A stretch of 33,584 nucleotides of DNA. Origin: Solirubrobacterales bacterium (GTDB taxonomy: Bacteria; Actinomycetota; Thermoleophilia; Solirubrobacterales; Solirubrobacteraceae). The notes beneath the pieces were generated by a model. That model did no database searches. It saw only the letters and a program-made list of their open reading frames with translations, and was not told the origin of the DNA. The translations under genes and the position numbers were made by a program. The stretch covers positions 1 to 33,584 of the forward strand of contig JAPLCJ010000048.1 of NCBI GenBank assembly GCA_026392255.1, read 5' to 3'. Below, piece after piece: positions 17,098 to 24,708 of the stretch (position 1 is its first letter; every line of letters begins with the position of its first letter).

Positions 17098-18276
17098 ATG
17101 GATGGAGTCAAGGGCCTTGATGGTCTCGATGTAAGCGGGAAGCGAGTTCTGCTCCGTTCAGACCTGAATGCTCCGCTCAACCATGGCGGCATTACCGATG
17201 ACACTCGGATCCGCGAGGCGCTCCCGACGCTGCGTCGGCTGCTTGACGCGGGCGCATCCGTTGTTCTGATTACCCATATCGGTCGACCACATGGGGTTGA
17301 GCCGGAGCTCTCGGTTTGGCCAATTGCCCAGAGGCTTGCCAAGTTGCTGGGCTCGACTGTCATCGTCGCCTCAGGCACCAGCGGTCCAGTGGTCAAGGAG
17401 CAGGCAGAGAGCCTTCTCCCTGGACAGGTTCTGATCCTCGAGAACATCCGTTACGAGGAGGGGGAGACCAAGAACGACCCTGGGCTGTGCGCCTATCTCG
17501 CTTCGCTTGCTGACGTCTATGTGAACGATGCCTTCGGCGCAGCTCACAGGGCCCACGCGTCCACATGCGGAGTAGCCGCACTGCTCCCATCCGCGGCTGG
17601 TTTGCTGCTTGAGAAGGAGGTCCAGACAATCGAGGGAATGCTGGCCAATCCCAAGCGACCACTGGTTGCGATTGTGGGTGGGTCGAAGGTCAGCGACAAG
17701 ATCGCTGTCCTGGAGCGCTTCCTAGATGTTGCCGACAGAGTTCTCGTTGGTGGCGCCATGGTGTTTCCACTGCTCAAGGCTCAAGGCCACAGCGTTGGCG
17801 ATTCGCTCTGCTCGGACAACGATGCTGAATACGCCCAGGCCGCACTGGCCAAGGTGGCCGCCGGCTGTAACGCAACCCTTGAGCTCCCCGTCGACCTAGT
17901 CTTGGGGCGTGAGTTCTCAGCCGAGACAGAGGTCCAGCTGCTCGAAGGTGTTGATGTTCCTGAAGGCTGGATGGGCCTGGACATTGGCCCCAAGAGCGCT
18001 GCCACCTATGCGGAGGCTGCCCGGGAGGCTGGCACTGTCTTTTGGAATGGCCCAATGGGTGCATTCGAACTGGATCCTTTTGCGGCTGGAACGCGCACCG
18101 TTGCTGACGGGGTTGCGCAGAGCGATGGGCAGACCGTTATTGGCGGAGGTGACTCTGCTGCTGCCATCGCACAGTTTGGACTTGCCGACCAGGTTGACTG
18201 GATTTCAACCGGCGGAGGAGCAGCACTTGAATTGATCGAAGGCAAGAAATTGCCAGGAGTGGAGGCACTCAGATGA
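17098..18276 (+). CDS. pgk: phosphoglycerate kinase
   Basis: It transfers phosphate from 1,3-bisphosphoglycerate to ADP. The 392-residue length is normal. Visible motifs are RSDLNAPL in the substrate site, THIGRPHG, LENIRYEEGE, VNDAFGAAHRAHAS, VGGSKVSDKI and, in the nucleotide-binding C domain, FWNGPMGAFE and GGGDSAAAI. It lies 41 bp after gap. TATAGA at 17087-17092, 5 nt before ATG, may be an additional promoter element. Its end overlaps tpiA by ATGA. Confidence 0.96.
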   Translation: MDGVKGLDGLDVSGKRVLLRSDLNAPLNHGGITDDTRIREALPTLRRLLDAGASVVLITHIGRPHGVEPELSVWPIAQRLAKLLGSTVIVASGTSGPVVKEQAESLLPGQVLILENIRYEEGETKNDPGLCAYLASLADVYVNDAFGAAHRAHASTCGVAALLPSAAGLLLEKEVQTIEGMLANPKRPLVAIVGGSKVSDKIAVLERFLDVADRVLVGGAMVFPLLKAQGHSVGDSLCSDNDAEYAQAALAKVAAGCNATLELPVDLVLGREFSAETEVQLLEGVDVPEGWMGLDIGPKSAATYAEAAREAGTVFWNGPMGAFELDPFAAGTRTVADGVAQSDGQTVIGGGDSAAAIAQFGLADQVDWISTGGGAALELIEGKKLPGVEALR

Positions 18277-19025
18277 GCAGACAACCGCTGGTGGCAGGTA
18301 ACTGGAAGATGCACAAGACGGTTGCGGAGTCGGAGGCCTTCATTCAAGGCCTGCTCCCGCGACTCACAACGGCTGACAATGTTGATGTAGCCATCTGTCC
18401 TCCGTTTACATCGCTTGAGGCGATGGTCGATTCAACCCGCGGGTCGCGCGTTGAGGTCTACGCTCAAAATATGCACGAGGAAGCCTCTGGAGCATTCACG
18501 GGTGAGATCTCTGCGGCGATGCTTAGTGAGCTCGACGTACACGGGGTGATCCTCGGGCATTCAGAGCGGCGGGCTTACTTCGGTGAGACGGATGAGGCGC
18601 TCTCGAACAAGGTTGTTGCCGCCCTTGAGGCCGGACTCGCTCCAATGCTCTGTGTTGGCGAGACCGATGACGAGCGCGAGGCTGGAACCACTGAGGATCG
18701 GCTCAGGATTCAGATCACGGAAGGCCTGTCCAGAATTGACGACGCTCAGCTTTCGTCAGTGGCCATTGCCTACGAACCTGTCTGGGCCATCGGCACTGGC
18801 AAGGTTGCGACATCACAACAGGCTCAGGAGGCTTGCGCGTTCATCCGCTTATTGATTGCCGAGCGCAGCGAAGAGGCTGCTGCGGCGGTAAGGATTCTTT
18901 ACGGAGGGTCAGCCAAGCCTGACAATGCGGCTGAGCTGCTTGGCCTTGCGGACTGTGACGGGCTCCTGATCGGTGGCGCCTCACTGGATCCGGCGTCCTT
19001 CGGCGACATGGTTGCTGCCGGCTGA
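18273..19025 (+). CDS. tpiA: triosephosphate isomerase
   Basis: It interconverts dihydroxyacetone phosphate and glyceraldehyde 3-phosphate. The 250-residue protein has GNWKMHK (Lys12), GHSERR with the catalytic His, YEPVWAIGTGK with the catalytic Glu, and the C-terminal phosphate grip YGGSAKPDN and LIGGASLDPASF. The start ATGA overlaps the pgk stop and its own TGA overlaps the gpmI ATG, so the three genes are translationally coupled. Confidence 0.96.
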   Translation: MSRQPLVAGNWKMHKTVAESEAFIQGLLPRLTTADNVDVAICPPFTSLEAMVDSTRGSRVEVYAQNMHEEASGAFTGEISAAMLSELDVHGVILGHSERRAYFGETDEALSNKVVAALEAGLAPMLCVGETDDEREAGTTEDRLRIQITEGLSRIDDAQLSSVAIAYEPVWAIGTGKVATSQQAQEACAFIRLLIAERSEEAAAAVRILYGGSAKPDNAAELLGLADCDGLLIGGASLDPASFGDMVAAG

Positions 19026-20563
19026 TGACAATCCGGCCCGGAGCCGACGCTCTGCCGGCGCCTCGTGCGGTGCTGATCGTGCTTGATGGCTGGGGGCTGG
19101 CTCCGGCTGGCCCGGGTAACGCTGTTGAGATGGCCAACACGCCCGTCTTTGACGAAATCTGGGCTACCTACCCGCATACGACCTTGACCGCCTGTGGACC
19201 CGCCGTTGGTCTACCTGAGGGGCAGATGGGAAACAGCGAGGTTGGGCACCTCAACCTTGGTGCCGGGAGCGTGATCAGGCAGGACTTGATGCGGATTGAC
19301 GAAGCGGTCGCGGATGGTCAGTTTGATGAGAACGAAGTTCTCGTCGACGCTGTCAAGGGCGCGACGCGAACACACCTGATCGGCCTCGTCTCAGATGGTG
19401 GCGTCCACTCAAGCCTTGAACACCTCCAAGCCCTGATTGCCCAAGTCTCCACGGCGTCGATAGGTGAGGTGATTGTCCACGCGTTTACCGACGGGAGGGA
19501 CACCTTGCCCACCAGCGGCGCCGGTTATCTGACCAAGGTTGACGCCTGGTGCGCAAAGGCCGGCAATGCGCGAGTCGGCAGCGTCATCGGCCGCTACTTC
19601 GCGATGGACAGAGATTCACGCTGGGACCGCGTTCAGAAGGCCGCTGACCTGATGTTGGGCGGTCAAGGGGAGTTTGCCTCAACAACTGGATCTGGGGCCG
19701 TAGAAGCCGCTTACGCGCGTGGGGAGACCGACGAGTTCATTCTGCCCACAACTGTCGGGGATGACATCGCCATCAGGCCCGGGGATTCAGTCATCTGCTT
19801 CAACTTCAGGCCAGACAGGATGCGGGAGATCGTGCGCGCCTTGGCAGACCCGTCATTCACAGATGTTGATCGGCGTGGGGTTGAACCGGTCGAACGGTTG
19901 GCGTCAATGACCGAGTACGTGGAGGGCTGGTCCTACCCGGTCGCGTTCCCGCCGCACCGTCCCGATGTAACCATCTCGTCTGTCATTGCTGGAGCAGGAC
20001 TCCGGCAGCTGCATGTTGCTGAGACAGAGAAATACCCGCATGTCACCTACTTCTTCAACGGAGGAGAGGAGACCCCATATGAGGGTGAGCGACGGGAAAT
20101 GGTCCAGTCACCACGCGATGTTGCGACTTACGACATGAAGCCCGCGATGAGCGCGCCTGAAGCGGCAGCGGCCTTTGTCTCCGCCTGGGAGCAGGACGGC
20201 CCGGGGTTCGGAATCATCAACTTTGCCAACGCTGACATGGTCGGCCATACGGGCTCCATTCCTGCCGCGGTAGAGGCAGTTGAGACGGTTGATCGTTGCC
20301 TTGGCACGATCCTTGAAGCAGTTCACGCATCGGGCGGGGTGTGTGTTGTAACAGCAGACCATGGCAATGCGGACAACATGCTCGAGCCTGATGGGAGTCC
20401 CAACACAGCTCACTCCCTCAATCCCGTGCCGCTGATCGTCACGACGCATGGGCCGACGCTGCGTGAGGGTGGCGTGCTGGCTGATGTGGCACCAACGCTG
20501 CTTGGCATTCTTGGGATTGAGCAGCCAGCCGGTATGACCGGCGTCTCGCTGATCAACAGCTGA
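19025..20563 (+). CDS. gpmI: 2,3-bisphosphoglycerate-independent phosphoglycerate mutase
   Basis: It interconverts 3- and 2-phosphoglycerate with two manganese ions. The 512-residue protein has VLDGWG (Asp21, metal), the phosphoserine site MGNSEVGHLNLGAG (Ser71), HAFTDGRDTLP, FNFRPDRMRE and the C-terminal metal ligands TADHGNADNM, NTAHSLNPVPL. Length and order are typical of GpmI. Start ATG overlaps the tpiA stop (TGATGA). Confidence 0.96.
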   Translation: MTIRPGADALPAPRAVLIVLDGWGLAPAGPGNAVEMANTPVFDEIWATYPHTTLTACGPAVGLPEGQMGNSEVGHLNLGAGSVIRQDLMRIDEAVADGQFDENEVLVDAVKGATRTHLIGLVSDGGVHSSLEHLQALIAQVSTASIGEVIVHAFTDGRDTLPTSGAGYLTKVDAWCAKAGNARVGSVIGRYFAMDRDSRWDRVQKAADLMLGGQGEFASTTGSGAVEAAYARGETDEFILPTTVGDDIAIRPGDSVICFNFRPDRMREIVRALADPSFTDVDRRGVEPVERLASMTEYVEGWSYPVAFPPHRPDVTISSVIAGAGLRQLHVAETEKYPHVTYFFNGGEETPYEGERREMVQSPRDVATYDMKPAMSAPEAAAAFVSAWEQDGPGFGIINFANADMVGHTGSIPAAVEAVETVDRCLGTILEAVHASGGVCVVTADHGNADNMLEPDGSPNTAHSLNPVPLIVTTHGPTLREGGVLADVAPTLLGILGIEQPAGMTGVSLINS

Positions 20564-20595
20564 TGTTCCTATCGGCCGCGTTGGCCGGACACCGT

Positions 20596-20601
20596 TAGTC
20601 T
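20596..20601 (+). promoter_or_regulatory. -10 element of tgt
   Basis: TAGTCT lies 8 nt before the ATG at 20610. There is no ribosome site in the gap, consistent with a leaderless transcript. Confidence 0.45.
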
Positions 20602-20609
20602 CTGGCGCC

Positions 20610-21839
20610 ATGACACAAGCGAGTCCAGAGGGCCACAACAGATTTGAGATCCAAGCCCGAGCGAGTGACTCGCAGGCCCGTTCAGGGGTTCTACATCTCC
20701 ATCGGGGCGACCTTAGGACTCCCGCATTTGTCCCTCTGGGGACGAAGGGGACAGTCAAGTCACTGACGCCACGCGAGGTTGAGCAGCTCGGCTTCGAGAT
20801 GATTCTTGGCAACACGTTCCACCTGATGATCCAGCCAGGCGCCGATCTTGTCGACGACTTTGGGGGCCTAGGGGAGTTCATGCGCTGGCCTGGGCCGATC
20901 ATCACTGACTCAGGCGGCTTCCAAGTGTTTTCGATGGGGCATGGAACTGTGGCCGATGAGGTCAAGGGTCGCAGCGCCAACGGGCCCGGTAGGCAGGGTC
21001 GCATTCTTGGCATTGACGAAGAGGGCGTCCGTTTCCGCTCCTACGTGGACGGGGTGGAGATGTTCATGGGCCCAGAGACCTCGATGGAAGTTCAGGCCAA
21101 GCTCGGTTCTGACATTGCCCTTGTCTTTGACGAGTGCACACCATTCCATGTGACTCGCGAGTACACCGCCAAGTCGACGGAGCGAACACACCGCTGGCTG
21201 GACCGATGCCTTTCGTGGCATAAGGCCAACGGCCCGGAATGGCAGATGGTCTACGGAATCGTCCAAGGTGGTGTCTACGAGGACATGCGGCGTGAATCCA
21301 CTGTGGCTGTAGCTGACCGTAACCCTGACGGCATTGCTATCGGCGGTTCCCTCGGTGAGAACAAAGAGCAGATGTACGAAGTGGTTAGCTGGGCCACCGA
21401 TGAGCTTGATCGGGTCGCACCGAACAGTCCAAGGCACCTTCTAGGCATTGGCGATGTCGACGACCTAATCCGCGGTGTCGAGCTTGGTATTGACACGTTT
21501 GACTGCGCGATGCCAACCCGGATCGGCCGGCACGGCACAGCAGTCGTTGCCGACCCCGATAACCGCTGGCGGTTGGATCTGACTCGGGCGACGGCGAGGA
21601 ACGACAGCCGGCTCCTGTCTGAGGGATGTGGTTGCCCGGCTTGTTCTGAAGGCTTCACGAGGGCGTACATGCACCACCTGATCAGGGCTAAGGAACACAC
21701 AGTTATGCGCCTGATCACTTTGCACAACCTGTACTTCATTGCGAGGCTGATGGACCGGCTTCGCGATGCCGTTGCCGACAACACTCTGCCTGCTGTTGCA
21801 GCGGCTCTGCGAGCCGGCGCGAACCCGTGGGACGCTTAA
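20610..21839 (+). CDS. tgt: tRNA-guanine transglycosylase
   Basis: It exchanges the wobble guanine of GUN anticodons for a queuosine precursor. In the 409-residue protein, TDSGGFQVFSMG includes the base-recognising Asp100, GIVQGGVYEDMR and GIDTFDCAMPTRIGRHG hold the substrate site and nucleophile Asp, and CGCPACSEGFTRAYMHHL carries the zinc ligands. Length is slightly above the bacterial average because of a longer N terminus. No queC/D/E/F genes are nearby, so queuine salvage or distant synthesis is needed. It converges with the kinase gene, with only 4 bp between. Confidence 0.94.
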   Translation: MTQASPEGHNRFEIQARASDSQARSGVLHLHRGDLRTPAFVPLGTKGTVKSLTPREVEQLGFEMILGNTFHLMIQPGADLVDDFGGLGEFMRWPGPIITDSGGFQVFSMGHGTVADEVKGRSANGPGRQGRILGIDEEGVRFRSYVDGVEMFMGPETSMEVQAKLGSDIALVFDECTPFHVTREYTAKSTERTHRWLDRCLSWHKANGPEWQMVYGIVQGGVYEDMRRESTVAVADRNPDGIAIGGSLGENKEQMYEVVSWATDELDRVAPNSPRHLLGIGDVDDLIRGVELGIDTFDCAMPTRIGRHGTAVVADPDNRWRLDLTRATARNDSRLLSEGCGCPACSEGFTRAYMHHLIRAKEHTVMRLITLHNLYFIARLMDRLRDAVADNTLPAVAAALRAGANPWDA

Positions 21840-21843
21840 AGGA

Positions 21844-23016
21844 CTAAGGCGTATTTGCGTCGATCAGGTCGCGCATTGACTGCACGGCCTGCTGAGCGTC
21901 ACCGCCAGAAACCTGTTGAAGCTTGATGCCGCCGCTGGTGTCCCGAGTGGCATAGATCGCTGCACCAGCACCAGCAAAGAGCAGTGCCACGACGGTCAAG
22001 AACGCTACGAGGCGTCGCATCGCAACGTTCTTGCGCTTTTCAGCCGGCGCACTAGGGGGGAGTTGTTGGTCACGCTGAGGATTGCGTGGAGGGCGTGCTT
22101 GACGTTGCGCTGTGGTTGGAGGGGAATCAACCGTCGTTGCGGCGGGCGCTCCCTCCGTTCCAGCAAGGATCCGCGTGGCGGAGGTCGGCTGGTCTCCAGC
22201 GTGACCCCGGAGCATGTTGGCGAAGACCGCTGCGTCCTGAGGGCGATGACTCGGCTCGAGCGAGAGGGCCTGCTGGACAGCATTGGCGAAGTCGACCGGA
22301 ACGGTCGGGTCGACCACATCAAGTCGTGGTGGGGCTTCCTGCTGCTGGCGTAGGACCAATTCAGAGAGTGATGAGGCGTCGTATGGGAGCCGGCCGGTGG
22401 TGAGCTGGTAGGCGACCACGCCGAGGGCGTAGATGTCGCAGAGAGGGCTTGCATCCTCGCCGCTGGCCTGCTCTGGGGCAAGGTACGCGGCGGTGCCAAG
22501 AACTGATCCCACCTGAGTGACGCTTGCTTGCTCAGTGGCTTTGGCAATGCCGAAGTCGGCAAGTTTGACGCGGCCACCCTCGTTTACGAGCAAGTTGCCC
22601 GGCTTGACGTCGCGGTGTACAACCCCGTGACGGTGGGCATAGGCCAGTCCCTCTGCGCAGTCAGCCGTGAACCCGGCCACCTCGGCAGCGGGTAGCGAAC
22701 CGCGGTCACGGAGTAGCTCAGCGCAGGAGCTGCCGGACACGAACTCCATCACGATGAAGTGGCGGTGCGATGACTCATCGAGCCCGAAGTCAAATACCTG
22801 GACCACATTTGGATGCACGAGACGTGCGGCTGCCAATGCCTCGTGCCTAAAGCGTGAGATGAACGCGGGATCATCCGCCAGGTGTTCGGCAAGAAGCTTG
22901 ACGGCAACCTTGCGCTGGAGCCGCTCGTCAAAGGCAAGGTGAACCGTTGACATACCGCCCGACCCAAGGCGGCCCTCAAGCCGATAACGGCCTGCGATCA
23001 TCTCACCCTCAGCCAT
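21844..23016 (-). CDS. membrane-anchored Ser/Thr protein kinase
   Basis: A 390-residue Hanks-type kinase of the PknB group. The glycine loop is GSGGMSTVHLA with Lys40; the catalytic loop HRDVKPGN has Asp136; DFG starts at Asp154; then GTAAYLAPEQASGE. A Pro/Ala-rich linker leads to one membrane helix (about 335-356) and only about 34 outer residues, so no PASTA repeats. ATG 23016 is chosen because it overlaps the lipoprotein stop (TAATG) and directly precedes the kinase fold; a longer upstream frame would run through the Thr-rich repeat of the neighbour. Targets are unknown. Confidence 0.92.
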   Translation of the reverse strand: MAEGEMIAGRYRLEGRLGSGGMSTVHLAFDERLQRKVAVKLLAEHLADDPAFISRFRHEALAAARLVHPNVVQVFDFGLDESSHRHFIVMEFVSGSSCAELLRDRGSLPAAEVAGFTADCAEGLAYAHRHGVVHRDVKPGNLLVNEGGRVKLADFGIAKATEQASVTQVGSVLGTAAYLAPEQASGEDASPLCDIYALGVVAYQLTTGRLPYDASSLSELVLRQQQEAPPRLDVVDPTVPVDFANAVQQALSLEPSHRPQDAAVFANMLRGHAGDQPTSATRILAGTEGAPAATTVDSPPTTAQRQARPPRNPQRDQQLPPSAPAEKRKNVAMRRLVAFLTVVALLFAGAGAAIYATRDTSGGIKLQQVSGGDAQQAVQSMRDLIDANTP

Positions 23017-23474
23017 TACGGAATTGGCGGTGTCCCGCCGCCAGTGTCCGTTGTGGTCGTCGTAGTCGGTTCGGTTGTGGTCGTTGTGGTTGGGGTTGTC
23101 GTCGAGCTTGTGGTCGTCGAGCTGGAGGAGGTTGAGGTAGAAGAGGTCTGGGTAGAGGTGGTCGTGCTTCCCTTTGCGCAATCGACCAGCGCAGCGGTCT
23201 CGACCGTCAGGGCTCCATTACCGAGATACGCCTTCAGGGCACTATTGACACTCGGGGGAAGATCGTTGACCACCCCGCTCAGCGCGGTCGTTTCGATTGC
23301 GGTTGCAGCGCAGTCCCCGCTTTGAGTTGCACTGTCCACGCGGTTAAGGGCCTCGTTCAGTGCGTCGGATTGCCCCTGCGTGAGCATCCCAGTTGTCGTT
23401 GACCCGCAGCCAGCCACAATTCCAGCCACCACGGTCAGGGAAATAAGCAGCACTGGTGTTCTGAACTTGCGCAT
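23016..23474 (-). CDS. Thr/Ser-rich lipoprotein
   Basis: A 152-residue protein with a lipoprotein signal: basic start (MRKFRT), hydrophobic core and lipobox VAGC. The mature N half contains two conserved-looking Cys (SGDCAAT, LVDCAKG), possibly a disulphide, in a small helical domain. The C half is a low-complexity Thr/Ser stretch ending TGGGTPPIP, probably a wall-spanning or glycosylated stalk. The start ATG is 7 nt after TAGCAT, with no ribosome site. It is the first gene before the membrane kinase and overlaps its start, so it may be a sensor partner; this is inference. Confidence 0.8.
   Translation of the reverse strand: MRKFRTPVLLISLTVVAGIVAGCGSTTTGMLTQGQSDALNEALNRVDSATQSGDCAATAIETTALSGVVNDLPPSVNSALKAYLGNGALTVETAALVDCAKGSTTTSTQTSSTSTSSSSTTTSSTTTPTTTTTTEPTTTTTTDTGGGTPPIP
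23044..23165. repeat. low-complexity Thr-codon tract
   Basis: Imperfect GTN triplets on the + strand (ACN Thr and TCN Ser codons on the minus strand) fill this stretch of the lipoprotein gene. It is a coding repeat, likely to vary in length between strains, and produces spurious frames on both strands. Confidence 0.7.
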
Positions 23475-23481
23475 GGGAAGG

Positions 23482-23487
23482 ATGCTA
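23482..23487 (-). promoter_or_regulatory. -10 element of the lipoprotein-kinase pair
   Basis: TAGCAT on the minus strand ends 7 nt before the lipoprotein ATG. Its TAG is also the stop codon of the upstream phosphoesterase gene. Confidence 0.45.
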
Positions 23488-24216
23488 GACGCCAAGTCGG
23501 AGCCGGTCCGCAAGTGACTCAGGCAGGCCAGCGGCGCGGATTGCACTCTGCGCGGCTTGAATGTCGTATTCGGCACGGCGGTACTCGCATCGTCCCTCGC
23601 TCATGTCCAGGAGCATCCAAGCGGCCCGGGGGTCGTTGTCACGGGGTTGTCCTACCGATCCTGGGTTGAGTATCCACTCAGCGCCCTTGAGGTCAAGGAT
23701 GGCTCCTTCCCGCCGGGTTTCCCCGGTGGCCGGCTCTCCAGGGAGCCGCGAGAAGGCGAGAGCAACGTGGGAGTGACCGACCAGAATCAGCGGGCGACCT
23801 GCCTCGTCGAAACACATCTCGGCGGCCAGAGCGGAGAGAACGTACTCCCAAACCGGGTCGCGCGGACTCCCGTGGTAGAGGGCGGCCCCCGCGTGATTAC
23901 CAGCGGGTGAGAGGTCCGCCAACCAGCCACGCTGTTCATCGCTGAGCGCTTCGGTGGTCCAGCGTGCCGCGACCGCTGCGCCCTGAGTGAACACATCAGT
24001 TGATATTGCTCCGATGGCTGCGAGGTCGTGATTTCCGGCAAGGCAAACGGCTGACCTTTCCCGCATTAGGTCAACACAGGCCCCAGGATCAGCTCCGTAG
24101 CCAACAACATCGCCAAGGCACCAGACCTCGTTAACACCTTCGCGGTCGGCAGCTTCAAGCACGGCCTCGAGCGCCTGCACGTTTGCGTGGATGTCTGAAA
24201 GAACGGCGGCGAGCAT
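23485..24216 (-). CDS. metallophosphoesterase (YfcE/MJ0936-like)
   Basis: A 243-residue calcineurin-like phosphoesterase. The two-metal site is complete: SDIHAN (Asp8, His10), LGDVVGYGADP (Asp36), AGNHD (Asn62, His63), a later YHGSP and VGHSH. The C-terminal NPGSVGQPRD is typical of the subfamily that cleaves small phosphodiesters or nucleotides. It has no signal peptide, so it is cytoplasmic. It runs ahead of the lipoprotein and kinase genes on the same strand with 10 bp between. The natural substrate cannot be told. Confidence 0.9.
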   Translation of the reverse strand: MLAAVLSDIHANVQALEAVLEAADREGVNEVWCLGDVVGYGADPGACVDLMRERSAVCLAGNHDLAAIGAISTDVFTQGAAVAARWTTEALSDEQRGWLADLSPAGNHAGAALYHGSPRDPVWEYVLSALAAEMCFDEAGRPLILVGHSHVALAFSRLPGEPATGETRREGAILDLKGAEWILNPGSVGQPRDNDPRAAWMLLDMSEGRCEYRRAEYDIQAAQSAIRAAGLPESLADRLRLGV

Positions 24217-24242
24217 GGATTACGGTTAATTCCTCTCTGGCC

Positions 24243-24248
24243 TACTAT
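24243..24248 (+). promoter_or_regulatory. -10 element of rlmH
   Basis: TACTAT ends 7 nt before the rlmH GTG. The short gap contains AAGG but is too small for a normal leader, so a leaderless start is likely. Confidence 0.45.
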
Positions 24249-24255
24249 CGCAAGG

Positions 24256-24663
24256 GTGCGGATTCTCCTTGTAGCGGTTGGAAAAGTGCGGCCGCCATAT
24301 GCGGACGATGTTGACCACTATGCAAAACACCTGCGGCCCCGGGCCAACGTCGAACAGGTTGAGGTTAAGGACGCGGCTGCTGCAATCGCGCGCATTCCTG
24401 CTGGAGCAACAGTTGTTCAGATGGACCCCACGGGAGTCCAGATGGATTCACCTACCTTCGCGAAGTTCATTTCGGATCGACAGATGGAGGGCAAGACGGT
24501 CTGCTTTTTGATCGGCGGGCCTAATGGGATTGACTATCCCGCCGCCCACCACAAAATCTCGTTCGGAGTGATGACCCTTCCTCATCAACTAGCCCGTGTT
24601 GTGCTTCTTGAACAGCTGCTTCGGGCCCATGCCATTCTCGCCGGGGAGCCATACCACCGGTGA
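24256..24663 (+). CDS. rlmH: 23S rRNA (pseudouridine1915-N3)-methyltransferase RlmH
   Basis: It methylates pseudouridine 1915 in helix 69 of 23S rRNA on the assembled ribosome. The small SPOUT fold is shown by MRILLVAVGKV at the start, the SAM-binding FLIGGPNGID loop, LPHQLARVVLLEQLLRAHAI in the knot and the terminal PYHR. At 135 residues it is shorter than the usual 155-160, with the reduction spread through the first half rather than a broken end. The GTG start gives the conserved N terminus. It diverges from the phosphoesterase gene across 39 bp. Confidence 0.92.
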   Translation: MRILLVAVGKVRPPYADDVDHYAKHLRPRANVEQVEVKDAAAAIARIPAGATVVQMDPTGVQMDSPTFAKFISDRQMEGKTVCFLIGGPNGIDYPAAHHKISFGVMTLPHQLARVVLLEQLLRAHAILAGEPYHR

Positions 24664-24692
24664 CACAGTGTCCCCCGTCCGGGTGGCACGGG

Positions 24693-24698
24693 TAGCCT
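24693..24698 (+). promoter_or_regulatory. -10 element of argS
   Basis: TAGCCT lies 10 nt before the argS ATG with a pyrimidine-rich gap and no ribosome site. Confidence 0.45.
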
Positions 24699-24708
24699 CC
24701 CCTTCTGC

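Noticed and set aside
23017-23181. Longer N terminus for the Ser/Thr kinase
   Set aside because: The extra His/Asp/Asn-rich stretch is the lipoprotein repeat read in another frame; TAATG overlap and kinase fold position support ATG 23016.
23044-23325. Plus-strand Val/Glu-rich open frame
   Set aside because: It is the antisense of the Thr-codon tract in the lipoprotein gene; the composition comes from the repeat, and no promoter or ribosome site supports it.
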